64,000 nucleotides of DNA from Treponema sp. (lineage in GTDB: Bacteria; Spirochaetota; Spirochaetia; Treponematales; Treponemataceae): positions 1,674,001 to 1,738,000 of the forward strand of contig CP091737.1 in NCBI GenBank assembly GCA_022010055.1, in the 5' to 3' direction. The translations under genes were made by a program, and so were the position numbers. The notes below the pieces were generated by a model. It made no database searches. It saw only the letters and a list, made by a program, of their open reading frames with translations, and was not told the origin of the DNA. Shown here in pieces: positions 1-9,187 of this stretch; the stretch's first letter is position 1, and every line of letters begins with the position of its first letter.

Positions 1-1
1 C

Positions 2-250
2 GCTCTTACAGCAGCACAGACAGAGTTTGATATTCAGTTATCATCTGCTGTTGATACTCTTCCGGCAGATACAAAAGTAAATGTTTCTATCGGAACAGGC
101 GATGCCGAGGCTGCAACTTTTGTTCAAGATTTGAATGACAAAGGTGTAATAAAATGCACTGCAAAAACAGCACCTGCGTCAGGCGACAAGGTTATGGTTT
201 CTGTAACATTTAACAATCTAACAAAGAGTAGAGTATACTCTGTTGCATAA
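2..250 (+). CDS. Phage structural protein, C-terminal end (probable major tail protein)
   Basis: An open frame runs from the window edge to TAA at 248-250 and gives 82 residues ending in TKSRVYSVA. It has no start in the window, so it is partial. The residues are alternating small, polar and beta-prone, as in tail tube or Ig-like decoration domains, but no diagnostic motif is visible. Position is the main evidence: it sits directly before a terminator and the tail assembly chaperone pair, where lambda-like phages place the major tail protein. Confidence 0.55.
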   Translation, partial: ALTAAQTEFDIQLSSAVDTLPADTKVNVSIGTGDAEAATFVQDLNDKGVIKCTAKTAPASGDKVMVSVTFNNLTKSRVYSVA

Positions 251-255
251 CCCTA

Positions 256-285
256 CAAGGGGAGCAAAATACTCCCCTTGTTTTC
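256..285 (+). terminator. Rho-independent terminator after the tail protein gene
   Basis: A perfect 9-bp stem, CAAGGGGAG (256-264) with CTCCCCTTG (272-280), has a 7-nt loop and is followed by TTTTC. It begins 6 nt after the stop codon. It could reduce expression of the chaperone genes relative to the abundant tail protein. Confidence 0.8.
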
Positions 286-318
286 AAATTTTCCACATCA
301 GCTAAGGAACTTTTATTT

Positions 319-780
319 ATGGCGACATCAAAGAAAAATGAGGACATTTCACAGAAGGCTGAAAACGGTGCTACACTTGATATTGCACAGTTTTTCTCTC
401 GAGACAATGAGAATAACGGTGTATGGTTTGAACCTGAAATAAATGGCAGAAAATGCGGATTTGAATTTCTTGTTTGCGGCGTAAATTCAAACACCGCCTC
501 AATTGCTGACGAAAAATGGAATAAGCAGAAAAGCGAAGTAAAATCTATTCAAGACCCACAGGAACGAGCAAAAAAAGATGACGAAATTTTTTCGGAGCGT
601 ATCGCAGGCTTTATCCTTGACATCCGCGGAAAGGACAAGAAACGACTTGTGGCAAATGGCAGAGAAGTAACAAAAGATGACATACCTTTAATTATCTACA
701 ACTCCCCTGCCCTTGCAGTTGAAGTCTCAAAATTTGCAGGTACCCTTGAAAATTTTTTAGGGCAAGAGAAGAACGATTAA
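319..780 (+). CDS. Phage tail assembly chaperone (lambda gpG-like)
   Basis: This is a 153-residue soluble acidic/basic protein that starts MATSKKNED and lies between the tail protein and the tape measure gene. In siphoviruses a chaperone at this site coats the tape measure protein during tail assembly. An AAGGA ribosome site lies about 11 nt before the ATG. Near the 3' end the codons AAT TTT TTA GGG contain the heptamer T TTT TTA in the correct phase for a -1 slip, only seven codons before the stop. The family assignment rests mainly on position and the frameshift; the sequence itself is not strongly diagnostic. Confidence 0.7.
   Translation: MATSKKNEDISQKAENGATLDIAQFFSRDNENNGVWFEPEINGRKCGFEFLVCGVNSNTASIADEKWNKQKSEVKSIQDPQERAKKDDEIFSERIAGFILDIRGKDKKRLVANGREVTKDDIPLIIYNSPALAVEVSKFAGTLENFLGQEKND
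753..759 (+). promoter_or_regulatory. Programmed -1 ribosomal frameshift site (T TTT TTA)
   Basis: The heptamer follows the X XXY YYZ rule and is in phase with the upstream gene, whose codons here are AAT, TTT, TTA. A slip gives a reading frame that stays open from 759 to a TAG at 1209-1211. A GCAGGT stretch about a dozen bases upstream could act as an internal Shine-Dalgarno stimulator. The same pattern would arise if one T had been lost from the run by sequencing error, which matters in this indel-rich window. Confidence 0.7.
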
Positions 781-1211
781 AACCTGCTGTCGAACGTTAC
801 TTCTATCTTAATTATCAATATTCAAAAAAGGTCTCGATTTATAATCCAAAAAATAAGAAGAATGAGATAAAATCGAGACCTGTCTGCAATATTGATGAAC
901 GCGACGACTTTATTAGAAAATTTGGAAATGATGAATTTCTCAGAATATGTAAAATAGACCCGAAATGGGATAACTTAAAGGATATTCCCATCCCAGAGGA
1001 CTGCCAGTGGCTTTGGTCGCACTTTTTAACATTATTTTATTCCTGTGCTATAGATATAAATGGGAACAGGATATTTCGACCTGTAGATATTCTCAATTAC
1101 TGCGAGTGCTTCGGAATTGATATGACTTACAGGGAAAGAAAACTTATGCTTTCAATGAAGCATTGGGCTTGTTCCGTTATCTATCAGCTGGAGAATTCCA
1201 AGGAGGATTAG
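759..1211 (+). CDS. Tail assembly chaperone, frameshift extension (lambda gpT-like)
   Basis: About 150 codons are open in the -1 frame relative to the gene before, with no plausible start codon until close to the end. It should therefore be made only as an extension, giving a product of about 297 residues from 319 to 1211. The peptide contains CQWLWSHFLTLF and a helical end (YRERKLMLSMKHW), typical of the tape-measure-binding half of such fusions. The stop is immediately followed by the ribosome site and start of the tape measure gene. Confidence 0.7.
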   Translation, partial: RAREERLKPAVERYFYLNYQYSKKVSIYNPKNKKNEIKSRPVCNIDERDDFIRKFGNDEFLRICKIDPKWDNLKDIPIPEDCQWLWSHFLTLFYSCAIDINGNRIFRPVDILNYCECFGIDMTYRERKLMLSMKHWACSVIYQLENSKED

Positions 1212-1216
1212 GAACT

Positions 1217-2299
1217 ATGGCTGACCAGAACAACATCTCTGATTTAGAGAAGGAATATGAGGCTAAGATAAATGCCGTAGTTGCTAATGAGGCATACAAA
1301 GCCTCCATAGAGGAATCTCCCGATAGCAATGCAAGCCTGGGGGGAACAGTTGATATTTCAAATCTTCTGACAGCCTCTAAAACTCTTAGCAAGATAACAG
1401 AATCTGTTAAAAATTTAAAAGACGAAGCAGGAGCCTCAAAAAAAAGCGGGATTACATACGGAATTGATTATTCAGATGTTCCAATGGCTCGCCTATCTAG
1501 GAAAGATAGAAAAGAATCTGAATCTTTTTTAGATAAGTACAAAGATGAAATTCAGGCAGTCCATTCAAAACGCCAGCAAGATACATTGGAACAGTTTTTG
1601 AATACCGGCTCCTCTGGATTATTATATAAAGCAGAAAGTATGCTTGCAGAATCAAGCAGAAAGCAGAAATTCAAGGAGCAAATGCAGCTCTTTGACTATA
1701 ATTACAAAAACAGAGAAAAAGGTAATATAAGAAAATATCAGGAACAATTAAAAGCTAATGGCGGTGGCGTAAATTTTACACTGCCAAATACTAATCTTAG
1801 GAATTTACTTGGAAACAGTTCTGCCGCAACAAGAATAAAAAATGAAAATATAAACAATGAGAGAAAGAAAGATTTTTACATTCAAAAACAAGCACGCGAA
1901 ATTGTTGATGAAATTTATAAAACCATACAGGAAAAAAGACAAAGAGAATCGAATCCAATTTCGGCACAATCCGCTTCCAGATTATTGCTTACAGACGATG
2001 CAGGAAAATATAAGATAGCACAAGAAAGATTTGTCTCTGGAAACTACATGACAGAGGCGGCAAAACATTTTCAATTTTTGAGACAAGATGCACGAAACGG
2101 CAATCGCACACAGGATTCACTCGAAAAAGGACTGAAAGATTCTTTTGAATCCAAATTTGATTCTATAAAAGAGAAAGTTACCTCGTTCTTTAGTTCTGGT
2201 ATCGGACGCATAAAGGATATTCTATCAGGAGTGCCTCAGTCGGTAAAAATGGAGCTTCCAAGTTCTCTCAGACAAGATTTGCAAGGTATCAGGCTGTAA
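1217..2299 (+). CDS. Tape measure protein, N-terminal part (split by a frameshift)
   Basis: ATG 1217 is preferred over upstream in-frame starts because AAGGAGG (1200-1206) lies 10 nt before it and the start follows the chaperone stop directly. The 360 residues are hydrophilic and helical. The next frame is open from 2194 and reads on into the tape measure gene but has no start with a ribosome site. One missing T near 2278-2280 would join the two into a single protein of about 1,853 residues. An alternative is a separate small tail protein ending at 2299. Confidence 0.65.
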   Translation: MADQNNISDLEKEYEAKINAVVANEAYKASIEESPDSNASLGGTVDISNLLTASKTLSKITESVKNLKDEAGASKKSGITYGIDYSDVPMARLSRKDRKESESFLDKYKDEIQAVHSKRQQDTLEQFLNTGSSGLLYKAESMLAESSRKQKFKEQMQLFDYNYKNREKGNIRKYQEQLKANGGGVNFTLPNTNLRNLLGNSSAATRIKNENINNERKKDFYIQKQAREIVDEIYKTIQEKRQRESNPISAQSASRLLLTDDAGKYKIAQERFVSGNYMTEAAKHFQFLRQDARNGNRTQDSLEKGLKDSFESKFDSIKEKVTSFFSSGIGRIKDILSGVPQSVKMELPSSLRQDLQGIRL

Positions 2300-2358
2300 A
2301 CTGGGGAAGGTTCGCTGGAACAACAGCAAGAAATTTTAAAGACTGGAAAAAGACTGTA

Positions 2359-5300
2359 TTGTATAATGCAAACAGAAACAATATGTACGATGGAACTTTC
2401 AAAGGTCTTTTAAATTCGACAGGACTAGGATTTGCGAAGACACTCACAAGAACCATTTTTCCAAAAGAAACAGCAGAAAAAATAATTCCTGCACTTGGGG
2501 TTGGAGCAGAGCTTCTGAAAAAAGGTGCCCAGAAACTTTACGACGCAGGCGTAGAAGGATTAAAAGCGTTTGGAGAAATCCAGGCGATTCAGACGAACCT
2601 TGGCGTAGTCTATGGAAACCAGTCAGAGGCAGACCAGATGTTCGAGCGTTTGTCTTCTTATGCAGTCAAATCACCTTTCAGCACGAGCCAGATAGCCAAT
2701 TTTGCGGTTCTCCTGAAACAGTCCGGGGTATACTCTTCTGATATAGAAAATACATTAAAAATGCTTGGAGACACAGCAGGCGGAAACGAAGAGAAAATGA
2801 GCCGCATCGCAAACAACTATGCCCAGATTGTAGCAATGGGAAAAGCGACTTCAATGGACTTGCGTCAGTTTGCAAACGCAAATATCCCTATCTATGAGGA
2901 ATTAAAGAAACAGCTCGGGAACGTTTCCCAGAAAGAGCTGAGACAGATAACGGCAAGCGGTGGTATCACTTCTGACTTAATCGAAAGAGCCTTTATTGAC
3001 ATGACATCAGAGGGCGGACGTTTTGCAAATGCCACAGAGAAAGGTGCAAAGACATATAAAGCAAAAAAAACAAACCTTGCTGATATAAGACAGCTCGGTA
3101 TGGCTGAGTTTGGAAAACTCGTATACGAAAGAACTCCTGTTCAGCCTATTATGGATTTTCAAGAATGGTGGTATTCCGCCGTAAAGGATTTTTCAAAATT
3201 CTGGAACGACAAGTATGATTTAAACCAAGTTAAAAAATCGGGTGAAAATTATGAGATTCTGACCGGGGTGTTGGATGCTATAAAAAATCAGACCATAGCG
3301 ACAAATTCCAACACAGAGGCTTTGTTAAAGAAAGATTCTGACACTTCATACAGGACATATATAGACGAAGCGAGAGCGACCGGAACAAGAATATATTCAA
3401 GCAAAGCAGAACAGATAACAGCAGAGAAAGAAAAAGCAAACTATGCTATTGATATATTAAATAACATAAGTGATGAGGATTATAGGAAATTATCTAAATC
3501 TGATTTTTTCTCGAATTTACTAAAAGAAATCGGGCTGCCTACAATTCTCCTAGAAGGTGAAAACAGACAAGATTCAATCACAATAATTGGGAATACCTTA
3601 AAAAGATTTGAAGAGAGCTTAAAAAAAGCACAGAAAGAAAATGGAGGTCAGAACTACAACTTCTTTCTTCAATCACAGGGTGTCAGCTTAGCCAGAGATG
3701 CCGCTGAGAGTTTCGGAAAATTCTCAAAAGACAAAAAATCCTCGACCTCTATTGATGCCGATGTTTATGAAATGTATAAACAGACAGAGGCGTACAGAGA
3801 GGAAGAACGCAACAGAGAACAGAACAGGTTGCAGGAAGCAAGAAAACTGCTTGAAAAACAGAAGAGCCTTGGAATCAATGAAGAGGATTTCAGCTGGATA
3901 AAAAACAATCAAAATCTTAAAACTGATGATATAGCAAATTATTTAAAACTTTTTTATGGAAATAACTATCTTGATACAGCAAGTGAAAATTTAAGCGACA
4001 AAACAAAGGGTATAATCTCAAAGAATCTTTCTAATATCAGCTCCGTCCTTGAATCAAGTTTTACTGGAGACGACCAGAAAATAATTCAAAAATTAAACAA
4101 GGAGCTTGAAGAGGCTTTAGGCAAAAAAACTCAGACCACCGCAGAGAAAAACCTAAATAATCAAGAGATAAATAAAATCTCAGGGAAATATAAAGAATTT
4201 GCTAAAACCTTAAAAGATGATACTCAAAAAATTCTTTTAAATGCCCTGTTTATTGACTCGACGGGAACCCTTATAGATGAAAAACAGCTTGAGGCGGCGG
4301 AGAGAAGAACAAAGAAAAAAGTTGAAAACATATTTACTCCATTCTGGAAAAGATACGCAGCCTCTATTTTAAACGTGTCCATCGAGGGTTTATCGACTCA
4401 AAATGTAAATACGCAGCTAAAGAATGAAAATGCCAGAGAAATAAATCAGGCTATTGCAAATGCGATGATTTCCTCAGGCTTCAGTCCAGAAGATACCCTG
4501 AGAATGGTTTCATACAAAAACCCTGAAATTTATACCGGAGGTGTTTCCGGTTCAAGAGGTATAAACCAAGAGGGAACAGCTAAAATTTATGAAGAGTTTG
4601 CGATGTCGTCAAAAGCAACTGCAAAAGTTACCAGTGCATATTTGCAGGAGTTACAACGACAGGAGACTCAGCTATCGCAGTTCTTTAGCGGAGCGGCTTT
4701 CAAACGAGAAGATTTAGATAAACTGTATGATGAGGAATGGGCTTCTGAATTAGGATACACAAACAAGGAATCCTGGGTAAATGCCTTTGACGCAATGACG
4801 GACGCGTCAGGGAAGTTTACAGAAGCCACCTTGAAATCCGTGAGTGCGATTTATACAGAAGTAAAGAAACGCCGAGAAAATGCTTCAATATTATCAGGAT
4901 TCAAGAACGAAAATGAAACTCTGGATGACAGAGTTAACGCCGAAAAAAGCAGGATGCTTGTCAATAATTTGTATTATCCTGATTCAGAGCAGTTTCAAAA
5001 ATTTAATGCTCTTCCAAAAACAGATAAAACAGCTTACCTGAACACACTTCAAAAAGTTTATACCGAAAATGGCACCAAAGATATAAGCCGTATGCAAAAA
5101 GATGTCTCCGGTTTTTTTTCTGGAACTATTCTTGACAGCAATGAAAATGTCGCCGCTGCAAAAAATAATCTTGCGATAGCGAATAAAAACTTTCAGGATG
5201 CAAAAGAGAATCTTGCTAAGACACAGGAGCTTTTGAATAATACACCCCAATATGTCAGTGATAATGATAAAAAAAAGAAGATGCCGTTCTTTTCAAAACT

Positions 5301-6777
5301 GAAAGACAGGGTGTTTGGCAGCAAAACAGAACAAGTCGAAAGCCCTAACTATACAGAGGCGAAAGCTAACTTTGACTCTGCACAGACAGAAGTAAATGCC
5401 GCACAGGTTACTGTCAATGCCGCAAAAGCGGATTTGGAGTCAAAAATCCAGTCCGCGACTGGCATAGATTCCGAGGTTTACAAAGAACAGGATAATTACA
5501 TAGACAAAGTAGCCGAATATAATAGAATCCAGAATATAGAGCAGCTTCGGGAGATGCCGGGATGGAAAGAACTTTCCAAACAAAGCGAATGGAAAAAAGA
5601 GGATAATCCTTGGTTCCGTATGTTCAATCCTTCTATCGAAATTGCACCGGGAAATACTTACGGACAGCAAGAAATCTTAAATGCCTATGGTGTTGAACAG
5701 GGTACGAATTTCCGTGATTACGTAAAAGCCAGGTACACTAATGAAAATCCTGACGGAACGCTGTCAGCTGGAGATGAGAATACCCAGACATACAAGAATC
5801 TTTCTGAATTAAAAGACCGACTGGAAGGAATAGGAAAAGAAGGTAAAGAGCTTGCCGCTTCTCTTGATTTTAGCAATCTTGATATTTCTGCACTAGAAAA
5901 AATGGAGGAGATGGTCGGGAGAACCTCTGAGCTTGCTGATAGTGTAAAGAAAAAATTGGAAGGAACTATCGATTCTATGAAAGAATCCGCAAAATCGACA
6001 GCCTTTAGTGCAATAGAAAATTCATGGACGGCTATAGGAAAATCTATAGCAGAAGGCAAAGATGCTACAAAAGGGTTGGCACTTGCCTGGAAAGACGCTG
6101 CAAAACAGTTGTTGTCATCTATTTCTGCAACACTAACTCAAACTGGACTTGAAATAGCTATGATGGGTGCCCGAAAAAACAGCAAGAGTACGGTTATACA
6201 AGGACTTGCACTGGCAGCCGCTGGTGGTATCGCAGGGATTTCCGCAGGTATGTTGAGTTCAGACTCTTCATCTGATAATTCCACCGAAGAGAATGATTAT
6301 GAACAAAGAGTAAAGAATCTAAAAGACGCACTCTCAGACCTTATAGACCAAGCGAAAACAGACGCGGAATATTACCAGAAAAACCTTTTGCATAAACAGG
6401 CGTTAAGTGAGAATGACTATTACTCGGCGAAAAGTATAAGCGTAAATGACGCTATTATAACGCCGAATGGAAACGTAATTTCCACAGCTCCTGATGATTA
6501 TCTGATTGCGACGAAAACTCCTGATACATTGGTTGGTAACAATATTCAGAAAGACAGCGGAACAATGCAGATTGAGTTCAACCCTACATTCAATTTTATT
6601 GACCAGACAACCCAAGGAGTCCAGACAGATGTAAAAGAGAGCTATGATGAGAATGGAAATGTAAGCTTCGATATTGTCCTAAAAAATGTTGTCGGAGAGG
6701 CTATTGCTAACGGCGATTTGGACGCTTCATTTAATGCAAGGGAATACAGACTGAGGGGAAAATCCGTCGCCTGGTAA
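2359..6777 (+). CDS. Phage tail tape measure protein
   Basis: The 1,472-residue frame carries the tape measure N-terminal domain: FERLSSYAVKSPFSTSQI, the MLGDTAGG segment and MDLRQFANANIPIYEEL fit that family. Long helical and coiled-coil stretches follow, then a hydrophobic Ala/Gly-rich segment (GLALAAAGGIAGISAGM) near residue 1,290. The protein sets tail length and is ejected with the DNA. The nominal start is a TTG without a good ribosome site, which supports fusion with the preceding frame. It is followed by a strong terminator. Confidence 0.9.
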   Translation: MYNANRNNMYDGTFKGLLNSTGLGFAKTLTRTIFPKETAEKIIPALGVGAELLKKGAQKLYDAGVEGLKAFGEIQAIQTNLGVVYGNQSEADQMFERLSSYAVKSPFSTSQIANFAVLLKQSGVYSSDIENTLKMLGDTAGGNEEKMSRIANNYAQIVAMGKATSMDLRQFANANIPIYEELKKQLGNVSQKELRQITASGGITSDLIERAFIDMTSEGGRFANATEKGAKTYKAKKTNLADIRQLGMAEFGKLVYERTPVQPIMDFQEWWYSAVKDFSKFWNDKYDLNQVKKSGENYEILTGVLDAIKNQTIATNSNTEALLKKDSDTSYRTYIDEARATGTRIYSSKAEQITAEKEKANYAIDILNNISDEDYRKLSKSDFFSNLLKEIGLPTILLEGENRQDSITIIGNTLKRFEESLKKAQKENGGQNYNFFLQSQGVSLARDAAESFGKFSKDKKSSTSIDADVYEMYKQTEAYREEERNREQNRLQEARKLLEKQKSLGINEEDFSWIKNNQNLKTDDIANYLKLFYGNNYLDTASENLSDKTKGIISKNLSNISSVLESSFTGDDQKIIQKLNKELEEALGKKTQTTAEKNLNNQEINKISGKYKEFAKTLKDDTQKILLNALFIDSTGTLIDEKQLEAAERRTKKKVENIFTPFWKRYAASILNVSIEGLSTQNVNTQLKNENAREINQAIANAMISSGFSPEDTLRMVSYKNPEIYTGGVSGSRGINQEGTAKIYEEFAMSSKATAKVTSAYLQELQRQETQLSQFFSGAAFKREDLDKLYDEEWASELGYTNKESWVNAFDAMTDASGKFTEATLKSVSAIYTEVKKRRENASILSGFKNENETLDDRVNAEKSRMLVNNLYYPDSEQFQKFNALPKTDKTAYLNTLQKVYTENGTKDISRMQKDVSGFFSGTILDSNENVAAAKNNLAIANKNFQDAKENLAKTQELLNNTPQYVSDNDKKKKMPFFSKLKDRVFGSKTEQVESPNYTEAKANFDSAQTEVNAAQVTVNAAKADLESKIQSATGIDSEVYKEQDNYIDKVAEYNRIQNIEQLREMPGWKELSKQSEWKKEDNPWFRMFNPSIEIAPGNTYGQQEILNAYGVEQGTNFRDYVKARYTNENPDGTLSAGDENTQTYKNLSELKDRLEGIGKEGKELAASLDFSNLDISALEKMEEMVGRTSELADSVKKKLEGTIDSMKESAKSTAFSAIENSWTAIGKSIAEGKDATKGLALAWKDAAKQLLSSISATLTQTGLEIAMMGARKNSKSTVIQGLALAAAGGIAGISAGMLSSDSSSDNSTEENDYEQRVKNLKDALSDLIDQAKTDAEYYQKNLLHKQALSENDYYSAKSISVNDAIITPNGNVISTAPDDYLIATKTPDTLVGNNIQKDSGTMQIEFNPTFNFIDQTTQGVQTDVKESYDENGNVSFDIVLKNVVGEAIANGDLDASFNAREYRLRGKSVAW

Positions 6778-6785
6778 TCACTTGC

Positions 6786-6819
6786 AAGGTAGTTTCACTG
6801 TCAGAAACTACCTTTTTTT
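6786..6819 (+). terminator. Rho-independent terminator after the tape measure gene
   Basis: A perfect 11-bp stem, AAGGTAGTTTC (6786-6796) with GAAACTACCTT (6804-6814), has a 7-nt loop and a T-run to 6819. It separates the tail shaft genes from the tail tip genes. Confidence 0.9.
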
Positions 6820-6821
6820 AT

Positions 6822-6850
6822 TTAACAACAGTTTTTAACATATATAGAAT
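6822..6850 (+). promoter_or_regulatory. Probable leaderless promoter for the tail tip operon
   Basis: TTAACA (6822-6827) and TAGAAT (6845-6850) are separated by exactly 17 bp just after a terminator. The ATG of the next gene is at 6858, 7 nt after the -10 box. Transcription would start at or next to the initiation codon, and no Shine-Dalgarno sequence is present. Confidence 0.55.
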
Positions 6851-6857
6851 CTACCTT

Positions 6858-7821
6858 ATGGTTGTTGAATGGGAAAAACTTGTAAACAAACATATTCTTG
6901 ATGATATGACTATCACAATAGGAAGCAATGGTTATGTACAAGACAAGAATAATGACGGCGGATATAAAGACCGCCGACTTGTAAGAAGATATGCTCCGGA
7001 GGAATACAAGATTTCCATGGATTTTAACTGGGCTGACAAATATGGCTCGGGCATATCAGAATTTACAATCTTTATGGATTGGTATAACGACATTCACAAA
7101 AGGGGGGTAAACCCTTTTCTTTCCGTCCATAAGAAGATATAAAAAAGACCTTTCTAAAGAAATGTGCAGATACAGAATTATCTCTTCGCCAACGGTACAG
7201 AAACACGGACTTAATAACCGCGTACAGATGACGTGGATTGAGGATTATCCGGGTCATCTGTATATACCACCAATAAATTCAGAATGGCTTGATACAGTAA
7301 ACAAGCGGATTCTTGAATCAACAACATTCACAACAAGTTCTGGCGGAAAAGTTGATTTTTCCGGTCCGAATGGAGAATTTTCAGACAGGCGTTTAACAGA
7401 GGAATATATACCGAACCAGTATTCTGTATCTATGGATTTTGATTGGCTGAATCTTGATTTGAACGGACAGTCTGAATTCGATAGGTTTGTGGACTGGTTT
7501 ATATACGGACATAAATACGGAGTAAAAGCATTCTCATTTCCTGCGATAGACAATATCAATCTAAAAGGGTGCTATAGATGTTATTACCTTGACCAGAATG
7601 GTCAAAAAAATTTCATAACAGAATCTGATTACATACTTGGAAAAACATCTGCTGACAAAGACCGGTATTACAGGGTTGATTACAGCGACGCACAATATGA
7701 TAAATACAGGATTATATCTCCACTTACAGCAGTGAAGTCAGGATTTTGTATGAGGGTATCTATGACATGGGAAAATGTAGTTACGAGAGAGTTTGATATA
7801 GATAAATTGCTAAGGAGCTGA
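6858..7821 (+). CDS. Minor tail protein with two tandem copies of one domain (lambda gpM-position)
   Basis: Two frames, 6858-7142 and 7162-7821, form one gene of about 320 residues if one T of the run near 7115-7118 is extra. The joined reading is NPFFPSIRRYKKDL. The two halves are homologous: VNKHIL, DRRLVRRYAPEEYKISMDFNW and YRIISSPTVQKHG in the first match VNKRIL, DRRLTEEYIPNQYSVSMDFDW and YRIISPLTAVKSG in the second. The gene sits where lambda has M, directly after the tape measure gene. It is presumably a structural component of the distal tail; its exact family is not recognised. Confidence 0.65.
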
Positions 7822-7823
7822 AA

Positions 7824-8342
7824 ATGCCAAAGAATATAGAAAGTGTAACAATGAGTGAGCTTTTTGACAGGGCTTCGGACGGAAACATCCCGATTCTTGT
7901 TGATATTCAGCACGGAAGCATTATCTGGAAAGATAACAACGAGCAGGAGAATGGTCATTTACGACTTATAAATAATAATGCAAAAGTTAAATATCAAGGC
8001 AAAACATATTATCCTGCGTACTTCTCATTTATTCCTCCATCGGAAGATGGACAGAAAATTGGAAATACATCTGTAACAATCTCAGCAATAGACCAGCGTA
8101 TCATTGAGGTTATCAGGTCTATTGATTCTACTCCAAAGTGCGTATTCGAGGCTTTTTACACAAGACTTACAGATACACAAATCGCGTTCTCAAAACTTTA
8201 TCATTACGAATTTCAAATGGACTCGGTTTCTTGGGATGGTATAACAGCAAAGTGGAATCTTGTGTTTGATTCTGCCGCTCAGCTAAATGTGCCTAGGGTC
8301 TTAGCAACTGTAAACAGATGTCCTTCTATTACAAATGAGTAA
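7824..8342 (+). CDS. Minor tail protein, DUF1833-like (lambda gpL-position)
   Basis: This 172-residue protein starts MPKNIESVTM and begins 2 nt after the previous stop, with AAGGAG upstream. Its content (YYPAYFSFIPPSEDG, ISAIDQRIIEVIRSI) matches the DUF1833/gpL-like class found between M-like and K-like genes of siphovirus tail tips. No cysteine cluster typical of lambda L is seen. It probably joins the tail tip complex. Confidence 0.55.
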   Translation: MPKNIESVTMSELFDRASDGNIPILVDIQHGSIIWKDNNEQENGHLRLINNNAKVKYQGKTYYPAYFSFIPPSEDGQKIGNTSVTISAIDQRIIEVIRSIDSTPKCVFEAFYTRLTDTQIAFSKLYHYEFQMDSVSWDGITAKWNLVFDSAAQLNVPRVLATVNRCPSITNE

Positions 8343-8354
8343 GGCAGGCTTTTG

Positions 8355-8738
8355 ATGATAAACATTGATGACCTGCTTGGGGTTCGGTATAGGCATAATG
8401 GGCGTAATGCAAAGACAGGGTTTGACTGTTATGGTTTGGCTATAGAAGTTGAAAAAAGGTTTGGGCATATCCTGCCAGATTTAGACTTATTTAAGGCTGA
8501 CGGCAGAGACTTCATGGTCTGCAAGGACATTGCACTAAACGAACTATGTGAAAAAGTCCAAGAGGTTAATGAGCCAGAGCAAGAAGGAGATGTCATATTA
8601 TTTAACAACAATTCTGTGTTGAATCATATTGGAGTATATCTAGGAAACGGAAAGTTTATCCACTGCAATAAATATGGCGTTCATATAGAACGTACCACAC
8701 AATGCTACCACATCGGGAAGGTCTACAGATGGCTATAG
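8355..8738 (+). CDS. NlpC/P60-type tail tip peptidase (lambda gpK-like)
   Basis: This 127-residue protein has the NlpC/P60 signature: the catalytic Cys in GFDCYGLAIEV and the catalytic His in NHIGVYLGNGKFIHC. Such tail-tip peptidases cut peptidoglycan during DNA entry or help tail assembly. ATG 8355 is preferred over the TTG one codon earlier. Its stop overlaps the start of the tip gene (ATG at 8729), which suggests translational coupling. Confidence 0.85.
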   Translation: MINIDDLLGVRYRHNGRNAKTGFDCYGLAIEVEKRFGHILPDLDLFKADGRDFMVCKDIALNELCEKVQEVNEPEQEGDVILFNNNSVLNHIGVYLGNGKFIHCNKYGVHIERTTQCYHIGKVYRWL

Positions 8739-9187
8739 TCAATTTTTTTGATGACATTTTAAGTGAAGTTACAGAAACAAGAAAAGTTAAAAACGGTCAG
8801 AAACTACAGAGCATAATTAATAATTATATAGAAGAAAAAGACGCTATCTCTGTTCCTTATGAAGTCTATGATGTCGAGTCTGGAAATACCTCATATATAA
8901 CGCCAGAAACAAAAGAATTTAGAACGCTTTGTCTTTTAAATGGAAATGAGCAGACTGACCTTGAATACAAAGTCAAGGGCAATGATATTGTAAGTTTTAT
9001 TGTAATACCAGAGGATAGCACCCAGCAATGGGTAAATTATCTTGGCGGCGGACTAGCGATAGCAGGCGGAGTCTTGCTTTCTGTTTACATCAGGAGTAGG
9101 AGCCACTATTGGAGCAGGATTAATATACACTGGTATCGGTATGGTTGCCAGCCAAGGAATACAAGACATAATAGACTATTCTTCTGA
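8729..9187 (+). CDS. Tail tip / receptor-binding protein, N-terminal fragment
   Basis: The gene starts at ATG 8729, with GGGAAGG upstream and overlap with the peptidase stop. The first ~120 residues resemble the gpI-like part of tail tip proteins. They end in a hydrophobic stretch (LGGGLAIAGGVLLSV), which continues as GVGATIGAGLIYTGIGM in the next frame. Removing one T of the run at 9084-9086 joins the two. This is the first of several fragments of one gene ending at 17877, about 3,048 residues when repaired. Confidence 0.7.
   Translation: MAIVNFFDDILSEVTETRKVKNGQKLQSIINNYIEEKDAISVPYEVYDVESGNTSYITPETKEFRTLCLLNGNEQTDLEYKVKGNDIVSFIVIPEDSTQQWVNYLGGGLAIAGGVLLSVYIRSRSHYWSRINIHWYRYGCQPRNTRHNRLFF

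Noticed and set aside
1163..1216. Upstream in-frame ATG 1163 for the tape measure N-terminal part
   Set aside because: It lies inside the chaperone extension and has no ribosome site, whereas ATG 1217 has AAGGAGG and follows the stop.
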